From Trichoderma breve (taxonomy: Eukaryota; Ascomycota; Sordariomycetes; Hypocreales; Hypocreaceae): 64,000 bases of DNA. The notes under the pieces are model-generated. The model was not told the origin of the DNA and ran no database searches. It saw nothing but the letters and a program-made list of their open reading frames with translations. The stretch spans positions 6,014,001-6,078,000 of the forward strand of contig NC_079233.1 of NCBI RefSeq assembly GCF_028502605.1. Reading direction: 5' to 3'. Positions 20,976 to 32,870 of this stretch are shown here, piece by piece (position 1 is the stretch's first letter; each line of letters begins with the position of its first letter). The position numbers and the translations under genes are program-made.

Positions 20976-23900
20976 GTTTGATACTGAGACAACCTGTAAC
21001 CCCGCTCCCCTGAATCTAGACAGACTCCTGATAAGCCTGCGGACTCGCTTAACCTCCAAAGCTGCTGCGAATGGAAAATAACGCAAAAACTACGATGCCT
21101 TCACAAAGGCCGGTCTCTTGCTCTCTTGCAACTCGGCTATATGGAGATTGCAGGTCGATTACATGCCAGGTTGCATCCTACTAGTTGAAATTTACACTCT
21201 AGGCCGCCTAGAAGCATGAATGAAGCTTATGTTAGCTCAGAATTGGGCTCATGTGATAATATCTGAAGGAACTGATAGGGCCGACGCCCAGGATATTTCG
21301 ATCTAGCCATGTGCGATGCAATAGCAAATGGGGATGCTATTCCAAGACACGACATTCCTTCAATGGCCACGAAGAATAGCAAACCAAGAAGCACCAAGAA
21401 ATCAATAAGGGGTAGATGTATGACTAGCTCTACAGAAGAGAGGGAGTGAAACTGATAGCCCATTGACTACATCGCCATCTTGGCAGCGATGTTGTTTTTC
21501 GCTTGCGGATAAATGCGACAAAAGAGTCATGTGTGGCCCTTAGCTGCCCATGAGGCACAACTGAAGGTAGCCTTGCATATCTACAGACGTCTAAGAAGCC
21601 AAGCCATGATAGGGCGATGTTGACCATTGGGTGCTACCATGTGGCCGCCTCAGCAGAAGTGGTTCGCCACACATGGTTGCATCGATTAGCACACAAGCGA
21701 GTTTTAGAACACAGCAGCAACGGGACGATCTCTTGGCTTCTGACAGTTCAAGGGTCCACGGGATGAATCCAGCAGATGAGGCTAGTGATTTGCATGGATG
21801 GTCCATTGCCTTGTGTACCAACCCGCGATCGTCGAGATGACCTTCAACTGCCGCATGCTGATACCATGTACTGCTATTGGCCAGATCCGAGCCAGCGACC
21901 AAGGGCCGCCAGTACGCAGGAGGGTGTGTGGATTGTCAGGAAGGCACAAAAAGATGAACATAATCACCTTGATAGAAGCCATTGATGATAATGGTCGCGA
22001 CCATGCCATGACCATGACCATGATTGAGGACATATCAGATTCCAGTTCAAAACATGCCATTCCATGCCATGTACCGAGACTTGTGTTATCTGGAGGCCAA
22101 CCGTCCCACTAGTGGGTACTAGATTTACGAGTACGAAGCACCATAGTAAGCAGTCAATCGTTGTGGTGGTTCGAGTGAGATGCATGTATGTACATGGAGA
22201 CTACTATATCCAAGTAATTGATGGGCGAAAGTGTATAGTAAGCTACTCCTGCATGCCTTGAACTATAAACAGATATCAATGTATGTGAATAATCTGCAGT
22301 TGCGGGTAAGCCTCCCGTTTACACGTAACCACTAATAGCACTTGCATATGAGGTAAGCCGGCTGTACTCCGTACACATATACTAGAAAGTACTCGAGTTT
22401 CTGGAGATGAACGATGTCGGAGCTAAAAAGTGGTGTCCGTTGTAAAGGGAGCCCGGCGCCGATTGTGAAAGGACGCAGAGCGATGCATGCATACTGACTA
22501 GTGACTAGATGGGTAGAATACAATGGAAATGCCTCAAGAAGCATTGCACGAGGGATGAATTACTTGTTGTCATGTCTTCTCACGGCATTCGGTGCTTTGG
22601 CATTTGGGCTCTTTCTGGATTAAGACTGCCGGCCGGCTTAATTCATGCAGAGTGCCCGGATATGGCTTGATGACGTATTGTTTTTGAGTTTTTGGGGTGG
22701 CATGCCTGACAGGGAATGGAAGACCAAAAAAAGAGTTTTTGGGATGGAGAGTCCGAGTACCCGGCAAACACCGAGCATCTTGATCGAATTGATGCTTCAG
22801 GAGCTGCAGATTCAACACCTTGATGAAAGCAGGTAAAATGCATTTCTGGTCTCTCGATTGAGTGTACAGTATATCGAATGGCCATTGGTTTTGCCCTTTC
22901 CATCGGGTGGATTTCAGGGTAGCCTCCAAAGACAAGCACAAAGCAGAACTAGTGGTTTACGAAGACACTAATACTGCCACCTACTTTAGGGATTACCTAC
23001 CGTGGCAGAGTTTTTCTCTCTTTCGGGATGACATGCACCAGGCCCGTTAGCACTACGAACGCGGCCCACGATGCGCCATCAGATGGATCTCATAGGCTCT
23101 CGAGATTGCGGCCGGCGGGGGGTTCATGGAGACGGATGGTGGTTGAAGGAGGTGAAGCAGAAACGAAACCTCAATAGTGTCGGCCTTTTAATGCGCAAAA
23201 GAGGAAGAGGAAGAGGCTTGTATCCGTAGGTTCAATAGTACTTGTACAACGCTGCAATCCTAATGGAGTGGCGGTCGTGGCTCCACGTAGCACTCTAATG
23301 TACTGCTACCTGTTCTTTCTTGAGTGCTTACAGGCACTCGCACTGCAAACACGTTCGCTGGCAAGCTGGCAAGAACACATGGTACCGCTTGCGTGCGGAG
23401 TCTAGCGAATGACATAGCGAGATGATAGGAGGAGAAGGGGGCAGGCGCGGAAGGTTGGTCTTGGCTTCCTGTCAGGGCGGCTCAGCCGGACACTCCTTCC
23501 ACAGCCAGGCAAATGCCTTACAGGCACAGGTACTGGTACACGCCCTCCCCGGCGCTCGGCTTCACAGGCCTCGTACTCGTACTCTTGCGCTGGGCGGTCA
23601 GGCAGCACTGCGAGGTACCGCGAAGCGCCCGAGCAATGCCGAGCCAATCATGGCCGCCACCGCCCACTAAAACAAGCCCCTAGGGCCAACCACGTCGCCG
23701 CGTGGCAAAGTCTACAGGTCCAGCCGCAGCGCTACAGGTACCGATACTTTGGCCGGTGCCGGTGTGGAGTGTCCACCTGCCGCCCGAATGCAAGTACAGT
23801 ACCTGGACAAGTACCGCTCTGGAACACACACACCCTCACCTCAAACCACCATCTTGCGGCCTCGATGGCTACGCTTCCCGCCTTGACTTTTTCTTCCTTT

Positions 23901-24416
23901 CTTTTCTTTTTTTTCCCTCTCTATTCTTCCCCACCTCCTCTTTGATATCGCTTGTGATCCGCTTGGCCATGTCGCCAGGGGAGTCGTGATTAGTGCTTTT
24001 CGCATCGTCGGTTCCCCTTCGTGATGCACTTATAATAGGCCTTACATTCCTCACCCTGTCTCAACTTATATCCGCTTCCAGCCCCAGCCGCGCCCCGGAC
24101 CTCCCGCTTCTTCCGGAACCTGGGCCTGTCGACATCTGTCGTTCGTTCTTCTCGTTCTTTTTCATGAAGGTCTTCCTGCACGACATTTATTCCCTCTTCT
24201 TCCAACAGACATTCGCCGTCATCCTTTGTTCGCAGCCTTACCAGATCGATCGTCATTCCACATCATAGCCACCTCGAACAGTCCAGCTGACCGTCCTCGG
24301 CTCCCGGCAATCGTGCTTTATAAACCGTCCACCACCCAGCTACCTATATCCACCTCGATCAACACGCATATACTTCGACCTGTCGTTGCCGATCGCTCCG
24401 GCGCATCGAAGCCGCC
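20976..24416. other. Gene-poor interval of about 3.4 kb upstream of the Vps62-like gene
   Basis: No supported gene; open frames on both strands are short, overlap each other and match no family I know. Visible items: a perfect 14-bp palindrome ATGGTCGCGACCAT at 21991-22004, a GTACTCCGTAC element at 22374-22384, and a GTAC-rich block at about 23230-23850. The last 500 bases are C/T-rich and are probably promoter and leader of the next gene. A non-coding RNA cannot be excluded. Confidence 0.5.
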
Positions 24417-26030
24417 ATGTACTGGCTGCGACGCTTCACCATTGTGACGGTGCCGCTGGCGCTCATCATCTTCGTGGCCACATACCTACCTGTTATCCTC
24501 GATCCCTCAAACAGAGGCCCTGAGAGTCGCGCTCGTGATAGACTCTGGGTCAGCAGCAGTCCCTACTTCTGGGATCGCCAGGCCTGCCGATGGATTAGTC
24601 TTTGTGGCCTGCACCACCTGAGAAGGGACCCTGCCGTGCTCCCGCCCATCCTCGACGACGACCCTGAAGATGAGCTTTTGAGAGTGGAATTGCGTAAGCG
24701 CATGGATAGCAAGCGAATGGACCGTACGTGGGAGGAGGATGCTGAGCTCAACGCCCCAAACCCTGAACTGCGAAAAAGCAAGAGGTCCGATATGAAGAGA
24801 AACCCAAAGGAGCGACGGAGGATCCTCAGAGACGTTCCCCAATATGTTCTCGATCATGCCCCGCTGGTACACCTCTACTCTGGCGAGCAATTTTGGCCGT
24901 CCGACATTCGCGAGCACATCGAGCACATGACTGTCACGGTAGATCATAAACGAGTCAACTTGACCGAGAAAGTATCACTGCACAACCTGCAGGCACTCAA
25001 CCGCTACGACAACCAGATGGTCACGCTTCACAGCAGAGAGGACGTTGAATCTCGACCAAGTTGGCTCCATAGCCATGATAACCTGCCAAGCCCATTCGAT
25101 GACCCTGATGCTTCTACGCCGCCTCCCGTAGGGAACGGTAGAAAGCCGCATAGCGAGCCCGACACTTGGTTTGATGTGGACAAGAAGCATCCTGTGCATC
25201 GTATCTCGGATCCCCGGAATCATAACGTCCCCGCATATGCTCCCACGCCCAGCCCTGGCAAAGAGCAGCAAAAGGTCATTCCGCGCGGCCACAAACCAGA
25301 TCCCGACGGCTACTCCAAGGCGCCAGCTACTCTTGTCCTTGTGGATAAGGGCTCGGGCATCGTTGATGCTTTTTGGTTCTTCTTTTACAGCTATAATCTA
25401 GGGCAAACTGTGATCGGCCTGCGTTTCGGAAACCATGTGGGTGACTGGGAGCACTGCATGGTGCGCTTTCAGAACGGCGTGCCCCGTGGCATTTTCTTCT
25501 CTGAGCACGAGGGTGGTCAGGCGTACGCTTGGGAGGCAATTGAGAAGCGTGGCATCAGACCCGTCATTTACTCGGCCGTTGGCTCCCATGCCATGTATGC
25601 TCTTCCCGGCAACCATCCCTACGTTCTGCCCTTTAAAATGCTCAAAGACGTTACGGACAAGGGACCGCTATGGGACCCCGCGCTGAACAACTACGCTTAT
25701 TTTTACGATTATACACTTGAAAATCCAAAAGACACCATCGAGCACGAGGACGGCATCGCAGAGCAAGGGCTCACGCACGACACACACAGCTTCACCCCTG
25801 CCGCGTCCAATCCGGATGCTCCTGTTACGTGGCTGCACTACCAGGGCCGATGGGGCGATGAGACTTACACTCTTGCAGATATGCGACAGTGGCGTCTCTT
25901 TGGCCAGTACCACTATGTGACCGGACCCAGTGGGCCTAAATTCAAGAATCTCGAGCGCCAGACGCTCTGCCCGGCGAGAAACTGCCGCCTGCTCTACGAG
26001 ATTGACCCCAAGGGCACCTGGTACCATTAG
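24417..26030 (+). CDS. Vps62-family protein, membrane-anchored
   Basis: A single exon of 537 residues with a good start context (GCCGCCATG). The family is named for yeast Vps62, linked to vacuolar protein sorting; the molecular activity is not settled. Residues 7-29 form one hydrophobic segment (IVTVPLALIIFVATYLPVIL), so a signal anchor is likely. The conserved core is at about 300-430: VDAFWFFFYSYNLGQ, GNHVGDWEHCMVRF, EHEGGQAYAWEA and AVGSHAMYALPGNHPY. His, Asp and Glu residues in these motifs are highly conserved and could bind a metal, which is my inference. The C-terminal part has YQGRWGD and CPARNC. Bacterial and plant relatives (DUF946) share the GNHVGDWEH block. Confidence 0.9.
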   Translation: MYWLRRFTIVTVPLALIIFVATYLPVILDPSNRGPESRARDRLWVSSSPYFWDRQACRWISLCGLHHLRRDPAVLPPILDDDPEDELLRVELRKRMDSKRMDRTWEEDAELNAPNPELRKSKRSDMKRNPKERRRILRDVPQYVLDHAPLVHLYSGEQFWPSDIREHIEHMTVTVDHKRVNLTEKVSLHNLQALNRYDNQMVTLHSREDVESRPSWLHSHDNLPSPFDDPDASTPPPVGNGRKPHSEPDTWFDVDKKHPVHRISDPRNHNVPAYAPTPSPGKEQQKVIPRGHKPDPDGYSKAPATLVLVDKGSGIVDAFWFFFYSYNLGQTVIGLRFGNHVGDWEHCMVRFQNGVPRGIFFSEHEGGQAYAWEAIEKRGIRPVIYSAVGSHAMYALPGNHPYVLPFKMLKDVTDKGPLWDPALNNYAYFYDYTLENPKDTIEHEDGIAEQGLTHDTHSFTPAASNPDAPVTWLHYQGRWGDETYTLADMRQWRLFGQYHYVTGPSGPKFKNLERQTLCPARNCRLLYEIDPKGTWYH

Positions 26031-27461
26031 ACACACATGCATATTTCAGCATATGCATCGGCACAAAGCTAAGGCTCGCTGCCTTGTTTGTTTTTCCATT
26101 CTGCTACATATTTTGAACACTGTTCGCCATGGTTGGATGTATACCCAATGAAAGATGGGGAATTGATACCCAAGAGGGACCGAATCACATGGAATTGGTT
26201 GGAGGACTTTTCGCGGCCTGAAATGCATCTAGGAATGATGCATCGAGGGAACGAAATGTCTTGATTTTTTTTTTCAGGCGCTTCTAGACGGGCGCGAGAA
26301 CGCACCGGCGTTGTTTTCTTTTTTACAACTTGTGCACCTTGGTTTCCCCCCCTTCCCCTCCTTGTTTTTTGCATATTGGAGTTGATAAATGCTTTCGTTT
26401 CCCGACGAGTGCCTCTTTGGCCTCATGACGGTCTTCACCGACGAATTGATGATTTTCTCTCTCTTTCCTTTCCCTTGCATTTCTTCTGGTGTTTTTTTTT
26501 GATTGGGGGAGGAAGTTTCCCTGGGCATTTTTAAAGAGTCGTTCTGGGGAGGCCTTTTGATACCCGATCCCGCTAATACCGCGATCCCCTCACACACTCA
26601 CGCAAAGTACATGCATACAAAACACATGCACCCTCTATATCTACCTTATCTATATCCACATGGCATTACCGTTATCATCACACAACATAGAATTTTGCTG
26701 TTACCCTCAGTTTTTACTGATATAGATTTGTCCCCCCCTTTTTTTTGGGTGCGAAAAATAATATATACCAGATAGGTAGTTGATACTTGTCACTACATAA
26801 AAAAAAAAAGAAATCAAGTAAAATATTTTAAATCAGTACCTGTACATTGGCCGTCGTGCTTTGTGGTGTAGTATTCTGTGTTCTGTGTGTCTCGTGGGGT
26901 CTGTCATATGCCACCACCCTTTTTAGCACCTGACGATTTTGGATGGCACTTTGTGTCGCGGTTTTTGGAATCACACGCCAAACATGTTTTATCTTTGATT
27001 GAGACATTGGTAGATTTTGTGTGAGAATTACTTGGCTAGTATTCTCACGGTGTATGTTTCTTGTCTATGAGAAATATGCAAGAAATCTGCCTATGCCTTC
27101 ACCTCGGCGTATCCAAAAAAGCGAACAACAAATGTAGTAGGAGAGTATATAGTATACTGCGATGAAGAAGAACGAAGTCCGCCTGTTTTATCCAAGAAAA
27201 CGCCCCAGCCCGATAGATTCTCCGCCATCAAAAACACCTCCAACGCCATACATGAGGCATAAACAAAGGAAAAACAAAATCCACCAGCTAGATATTAAAC
27301 ACGTTGGCCGCCCTTGCATGTTGTATATGCGACCCTATACCCATAAATCCCATGAGAATCATTTCTCATCTAGAACACGCCATGCCTCGCAAACATGAGA
27401 AGAAGAATAAAGAGAAGAAGCGAGAAAGAGGAAGAAAGGGAATAGAGAGGTTTAGCCAACC
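26031..27461. other. Convergent 3' intergenic region, about 1.4 kb
   Basis: No gene. It lies between the 3' ends of a plus-strand and a minus-strand gene and is rich in homopolymers (T runs near 26267, 26492 and 26739; an A run near 26801). I see nothing else. Confidence 0.55.
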
Positions 27462-30452
27462 TCAGTTGTCATCATCTTGGTGGATGCTAAATTCTGATGA
27501 TGCGCGATCGGTCTGGTCCGGCCACGCCTTTTGCGTGCTTGGATACTCAGACGGCGGCTGGCTGCTGTTGTCGCTCTCGTGCTCCACCTCCATGGCGTTG
27601 GGGTCGACGTTTTCGCCGTCCGAATGGTGAGCGTTTTCTTGATCTTCGAGACCAGGCCAAGCGACGTCCCGCTCTCGCTCCCGCATCCATCCGGGGTAGC
27701 TATTCCGAGAGGAGGAAAGGGGCCGAGCAACTGGCTGTGCACTGGTGATGCTGGTTTTCTCGTCGTCCCCATCGTTGCCGTAGTCGTTTTCGTCGACAAA
27801 GGATTGGTCAGAGCCGCTGCTCTCGAGTATCTCAAAGTCAATATCATCGTCTTCGTCATCGTCGGCGTCAGAAGGGGGAGCTGATTCAAAAACGCTGCTT
27901 CCTCGTTCTATTAGGACTTCCCCATGGGCAGCGATGCTGTAAGGCGTAGCATAGCCACCTGGCGTAGTGCCCCGAGCAGGGGTCGTGCCCCTGCCAGGAG
28001 TTGTGCCTCGGCCAGGGGTTGTGCCACGGCCGGGAGTGATACCTCGACTAGTGTGGCGATCGTGATGACCGATGGATGCAGGAATTGGCGATGCGGTCCT
28101 CCTCGGCGTGAATCGAGGATAGCTGGGCGATCGAGCACGGCGCCTCTTCCTAACACCAGCCTGAGGTACGCCATGAACGCTCGGTGAGGACCGCCGGCTG
28201 TACCCACGGGATGCGAGTCGCTGCCTGGGATGTCCACTCTGGATCATTGTGGAGCTGATGGTTGCCGGCGATGTCCTAATAAAAGGCGCCTCTGATCCCT
28301 CTCGACTCCTTGTTATCGATCTTTGGAGGCGGGCAGCGGCAGCCGGGCTGGTCGCTCGGTACGAATGGTTGGCAGAAAAGTATTCTACCGAGGGCGATAT
28401 TGACACCCTGTGCCTTTCCTGGCGGTGTTGTATGGTGGGGGGTTGCGCATTTGGCGATTCGTCAAGCAGCTCATTCCATGCCCAACACTCTTCAAGGGAA
28501 TCCGCCTCGGGCACTTCTTGTGACTCCGTAACGTCAGGATACGCCGGTGGTACGTCTTTTAGCCTCTGCCATGTCCAGGCCGAGTCATATGCTTGATAGT
28601 CCTGGAGGTATGCGTCAGGATGGGTAACGAACAACCTAGGTTCCGTTGCCTTCATCATGACGGAGGCCAGAAACTGCACGTCCCAAAGTGCCGGGGTCGC
28701 CATTTCGTCGGGACTAAGGAACCGTAGTCGTGAATCTTTGTGGATCTTCCGCAGAGGAACCCATGAAGACTGCAGCCCCATGAACTTGGATGCCTTCAGG
28801 CCGGGGCTTTGAGGTCTCGTATACATCTGCATATCACGGAATACATTTCCAAAGGCAGCTAGCATCGCCATGCTGACGCTTCTCGCATCTGGCGCCTTTA
28901 CTTTTATGGTCTTCACCAGCCCGCGGCTCCTCAGACGCTCGTCGGCAGCGCTCTTATTACCACAGGCCCTGGGAAACAGCCATTCCCTGCCATGGTCATG
29001 CGTGGGCCAGTCGCCCATAGCCGGAGATTGGGCTCTAGGTGTGGATGTGCTCAGCGTCATGGGAAGCTGAGTCCAGTCGTCTCCATTTTCGGTATTGGGA
29101 TCTGTTGGGAATAGGTTCATATGCTGCCAGACCCTTTTGAGAGGAAACGGAAGAAAGACAACCTCGACCTCCCACGGGTTATTCCAGGTAGGCATGATGG
29201 ATTGAAGTTGGTCGACCTGGGCTTGTAGCGACTGGAGCTGGCTGTATACTTCTTGTGAGCGACTCGGTCGGTTAGCCGCACTGGAGCTGACCGAAACCAT
29301 ACTTGGGCTGGCAGCATCCTCCTGGCGATCGTGACGGAGACTTGCATTGTCATCAAGAACGCGCCTCTCAATGTCCTCTACTTTGCTCTCCAGCTCAGTG
29401 ACACGAAGGTCCATGTGTTCATACTTGTCTTGACACTCCTCGTGGGCGCTGCCGGAGAAGGAGAGCGTCTCCAGCCTATCAAGTCGTTGTGCGTGGCCAC
29501 CGACAGTGTCAGCGAGGTTCTTCAGCGTCTCACGAGGTATGGCCTCAACTGCGGCTGCAACCCGGGGTTCGATTTGGGTAGTAGCAGTGTCCGGCCGTGA
29601 GGGTGATTCCTCATCAGGGGCCAAGAAGACGAATGTCTCTTCGACGCTCGCAGTCTTCTGCTGCGTAGGAGATTCTTGCAAAGCAGTCTGGGCAGCGGAT
29701 TGCTGTAGCATTCCAGCTGGACTATTGTGGCTGAGAGTCTGTAAGCCTTTCCCAGCAAAGGGCCTGAGGTACCTGGTGTGCATGGAAGAAGTGGTGGAGG
29801 CCGTCTGGGACATGAGACACTGAGCAGGAATAGGTGGCAATGCATTACGGGCATCTGGTTGGGTTGGTGGTATGATGTTTGTCCAGGCCATTGTATCCGG
29901 CATTGAGTTGGATGCCTGCTTGGGCGTGGGAACGGCTCCTAGAGTATCGAAGGGACCGTCGAAGGATTTCTGTAGAAAGGATAGCGGGGGAGCTCCATTG
30001 AAGCTGATGAGTTCGGGTCCAAGCACTGCCGCCGTTTCCTTTGGTGAGATGAGATCCAGAGTCGGGCTTAGGGGGTCTAGTCGTTGTCTAGACTGTAGTT
30101 TCTCGAGGTCGAGCCCGGTGTTGGGAGTTGGCATTCTCTCTGCCGGCAGTGGCAGTGGCAGTGGCAGTGGTTGAGGCTGAGGCTGATCTCGAGGTCGCTC
30201 ATCATGGAAACACGCATGATGGTTGCACATGCACCATCCAGCCTGGTCCACGACGGGGCTTCCCGTAGATTGGAAAGACCAGAAGCGACGGCAGCCGCAT
30301 CGCGCTCCTCCAGCGCCGGGCGTCAAGTCCACATAATTGCACCCGCCACTAGGGAGTTGAGGAATGGCGGTGCGCACGACTGGGGCGGTTTCATGATAGA
30401 GGTCGAAGAACTCAGCGCCGAATTGAGGTGTGTCGAATGGGTTCGCGGCCAT
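27462..30452 (-). CDS. Uncharacterised protein with N-terminal Cys/His cluster and coiled coil
   Basis: One open frame of 996 residues; I do not recognise a named family. Near the N-terminus a Cys/His cluster is visible: C38, then CGC (52-54), then CMCNHHACFH (74-83), which has enough ligands for one or two zinc ions. A Pro/Leu repeat follows, then a predicted coiled coil at about 310-370 (RLDRLETL, ELESKVEDIERRVL). A better-ordered region lies at about 430-650, with GLVKTIKVKAPDARSVSM and YDSAWTWQRLKDVPPAYPDV. Then come basic RS-like sequence, five RGTTPG-type repeats (27957-28046) and an acidic tail. The ordered middle and Cys cluster suggest a conserved Pezizomycotina protein. A nuclear or RNA-linked role is possible but not shown. 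Confidence 0.8.
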   Translation of the reverse strand: MAANPFDTPQFGAEFFDLYHETAPVVRTAIPQLPSGGCNYVDLTPGAGGARCGCRRFWSFQSTGSPVVDQAGWCMCNHHACFHDERPRDQPQPQPLPLPLPLPAERMPTPNTGLDLEKLQSRQRLDPLSPTLDLISPKETAAVLGPELISFNGAPPLSFLQKSFDGPFDTLGAVPTPKQASNSMPDTMAWTNIIPPTQPDARNALPPIPAQCLMSQTASTTSSMHTRYLRPFAGKGLQTLSHNSPAGMLQQSAAQTALQESPTQQKTASVEETFVFLAPDEESPSRPDTATTQIEPRVAAAVEAIPRETLKNLADTVGGHAQRLDRLETLSFSGSAHEECQDKYEHMDLRVTELESKVEDIERRVLDDNASLRHDRQEDAASPSMVSVSSSAANRPSRSQEVYSQLQSLQAQVDQLQSIMPTWNNPWEVEVVFLPFPLKRVWQHMNLFPTDPNTENGDDWTQLPMTLSTSTPRAQSPAMGDWPTHDHGREWLFPRACGNKSAADERLRSRGLVKTIKVKAPDARSVSMAMLAAFGNVFRDMQMYTRPQSPGLKASKFMGLQSSWVPLRKIHKDSRLRFLSPDEMATPALWDVQFLASVMMKATEPRLFVTHPDAYLQDYQAYDSAWTWQRLKDVPPAYPDVTESQEVPEADSLEECWAWNELLDESPNAQPPTIQHRQERHRVSISPSVEYFSANHSYRATSPAAAARLQRSITRSREGSEAPFIRTSPATISSTMIQSGHPRQRLASRGYSRRSSPSVHGVPQAGVRKRRRARSPSYPRFTPRRTASPIPASIGHHDRHTSRGITPGRGTTPGRGTTPGRGTTPARGTTPGGYATPYSIAAHGEVLIERGSSVFESAPPSDADDDEDDDIDFEILESSGSDQSFVDENDYGNDGDDEKTSITSAQPVARPLSSSRNSYPGWMRERERDVAWPGLEDQENAHHSDGENVDPNAMEVEHESDNSSQPPSEYPSTQKAWPDQTDRASSEFSIHQDDDN
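27957..28046 (-). repeat. Five 18-nt tandem repeats inside the 996-residue gene
   Basis: The units encode RGITPG, RGTTPG, RGTTPG, RGTTPA and RGTTPG on the minus strand. In-frame repeats of this type can vary in number between strains. Confidence 0.9.
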
Positions 30453-32870
30453 TGGTATAAGTCGTGATTGCGTCCAGCGTGAGAAGCGGTGGAATGTGAG
30501 TAGAAGGGGATCAGGAGTCGTGGAAGCGTCGGGCTCGCTCGTTGCGGAATTGACAGGCTGGCGGTGATGCGCTCAATCTCGGAGGAACGCAGATTTGAGC
30601 GTCGCACATGAGCAGGCCCAGACGGGTCGCAGGCTTGGTCGGCCTTAGTTCATGGCACGAGTAGAGGAGAACGAAGAAAAGACAAGAAAAGATGAGTTTG
30701 TGGAGGCCGCGGTTGAGAGCAGCTGTCGGTGTCGGGACGGTTGAGGTCGCAGCGGAAATAGAATGCCCACGATGGTGGCTCGAGGGAGCGGGTAAAAGCG
30801 AAAATGCGGGCGACGGTAGAGTATTTATACCGGTCTATGGCGGGCGAAGCATTGCTGACTGGAGAGAAAGTAGAAGCAAAGACGGACGGCAGAAGAAAAA
30901 TGTAGAGGCAGTTGTCAAGTAAAGAGTAAGAGAGTAAGAGGATGGGATGCGGGAGAGCAGAAGCACGGGGATGCATCGAAAAGGTGGGAGCTTTGGGTCT
31001 GGCTCTCCACATTTCGGCTCCCTCGAACGCGCCTTTCTGCCCGCTAGAACGAGACAGGCACGGCTAAAGCTGCAGCTCTTACGGAGTCCTAGATAGCGAG
31101 TGGTTGCCTCACATTGCGGAATGGCAGCCTGGAAGCAACAGATGGCACTTTTACAGTATAAGGCGCATCAGATGGACGTCTTGAGTGGTTGCTTGCGATC
31201 GGAATCTATGTAGTCTTACGGCTTCGTCCAGACGGTATCGAATCTAATAGGTGCAAAAGCGCTGCACCTGATGGCTGCGAGATGCCCGTTCGTTGGTGAC
31301 CTTGGGGAGACCATGACTGGAGAGTGCCAGACAGGGATAATGCAGCCATCATCTTGTCCGACGCTGGTTCCTCTGGGGTACTCTTTCATTCGTCCTGGTT
31401 CCGCATCTGCCGGGCCTTGATGCCCAATGTCACCTTATACACACGGGAGCCCGTTGTCGCTGGTGTTGTTCGCTACAAATTCATCATCTAGAAGGCCTCA
31501 ACTGTTACAGTCATCTACTCTATACAAATCACATAGTAGCGGTGATATGAACTACCATCAACACACTCAGCCTGCCCTCTCCCAAACACAATAACACAAT
31601 AACATCAACAAACAAATAAGTCAAAAACCGCAATAACAAAAACATCTTCACCAAAACCAAAACTAAAAACATCCATCCATCCTCCCTTCCCACCCCGCCA
31701 ACAAAACCGACCACTTTACGCGGTGATCTTCTTCCCCCCCAAAATCCCATCTCCCATCTCCCTTGAAACGCGACCAGTGCTTAAACACGCCGGTCCAAAA
31801 GCCTGCCCACAATGGAAAGCAATTCCCCCCAATGGCATCGGTCGAATACAATGGGGCACCGTGTCTTGTCGGCATGGCCCGTGCCTTTTTTGCACTAATG
31901 TCAAAGTGCCTATTTAGCAGTTGTATTTTACGGCGTGGCGCTGTCTCACCGGAATCAATCAAACAGAACATACAAGTAGCCATCAAGTCCTGTCGTCATC
32001 CATTCAAATCCTCGAGAAATACAAATTTGATGTAATGGTAGATCTTCTCACTCTGTATCTTCATATTTGATTATGTCTTCAATCACAAAATGCTGGCTCT
32101 CCCACATCGACGGCATCCAACCAACAAAAGCCCCCCCAACTCTCATCAGGCTGCCCCACCACCCAATCTTTCTCTCGTGGGCCCCGTGCCATCATCAATC
32201 ATCCATTGTAATTCCACACGACCTCATTAAATAGTATACCTATTTATTTTATGAGTTACTCATGATTCTGCAATCAACATCGAAGAATACAGCTTAACAA
32301 TTACTCCATACACAGTGAGAAAATAATGATCAACATAGCCTCGTCTCGTCATCATCATCGTCATCACGGGTTCGATCCGGTGGGCCCCCTTCCCGCCCTG
32401 CATGGACACGACATGCCATCGAGCCACTAACTGCCGTTTCCTCAGTCCTTCCGCGCCATACAGACCCCTCTTCTTCCTCTCAGCCGCATATCAGATGCAT
32501 GGAATGCCACGTCGTAAGTCAATAAGTGATTATATTCGAAATCCCCCCTTTTGGGAGAGGGTTGAGAGCGTCCCTTTGTAAGAAAAAGGTCCGTGGTCTC
32601 ATCTTTGAGTATGGATTTGTCCAAATATGTCTATAACCAAGCCATGTAAAAGAAAAGAAAAGGAAAATAAAAGAAACGCCGCTTCCCAGCATGTCCCATC
32701 ATTAACATCACTCGTCTCGCGCCAACAAAATCCATTATGCCTTGCTCTTGAATGGAAGTAAACAAATCAATGCTCGCCTAATAATGCTGCTGTAAGCCAT
32801 GCCAGAAAAAAAGTGAAAGAATATGTGAATGTATCGAGTAAACCCATGTATAAACAGCGCATCGCTTCTT
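30453..32870. other. Intergenic, about 2.4 kb: upstream of one and downstream of another minus-strand gene
   Basis: No supported gene. The left part (to about 31020) is probably the promoter and leader of the 996-residue protein gene. The right part (31500-32800) is A/C-rich with CAACAA and CCCCCC tracts and is probably 3' UTR of the neighbouring gene plus spacer. Confidence 0.5.

Noticed and set aside
32366..32382. GGGTTCGATCCGG, like a tRNA B box
   Set aside because: No A box at the right distance and the flanking bases do not form a T-arm or acceptor stem.
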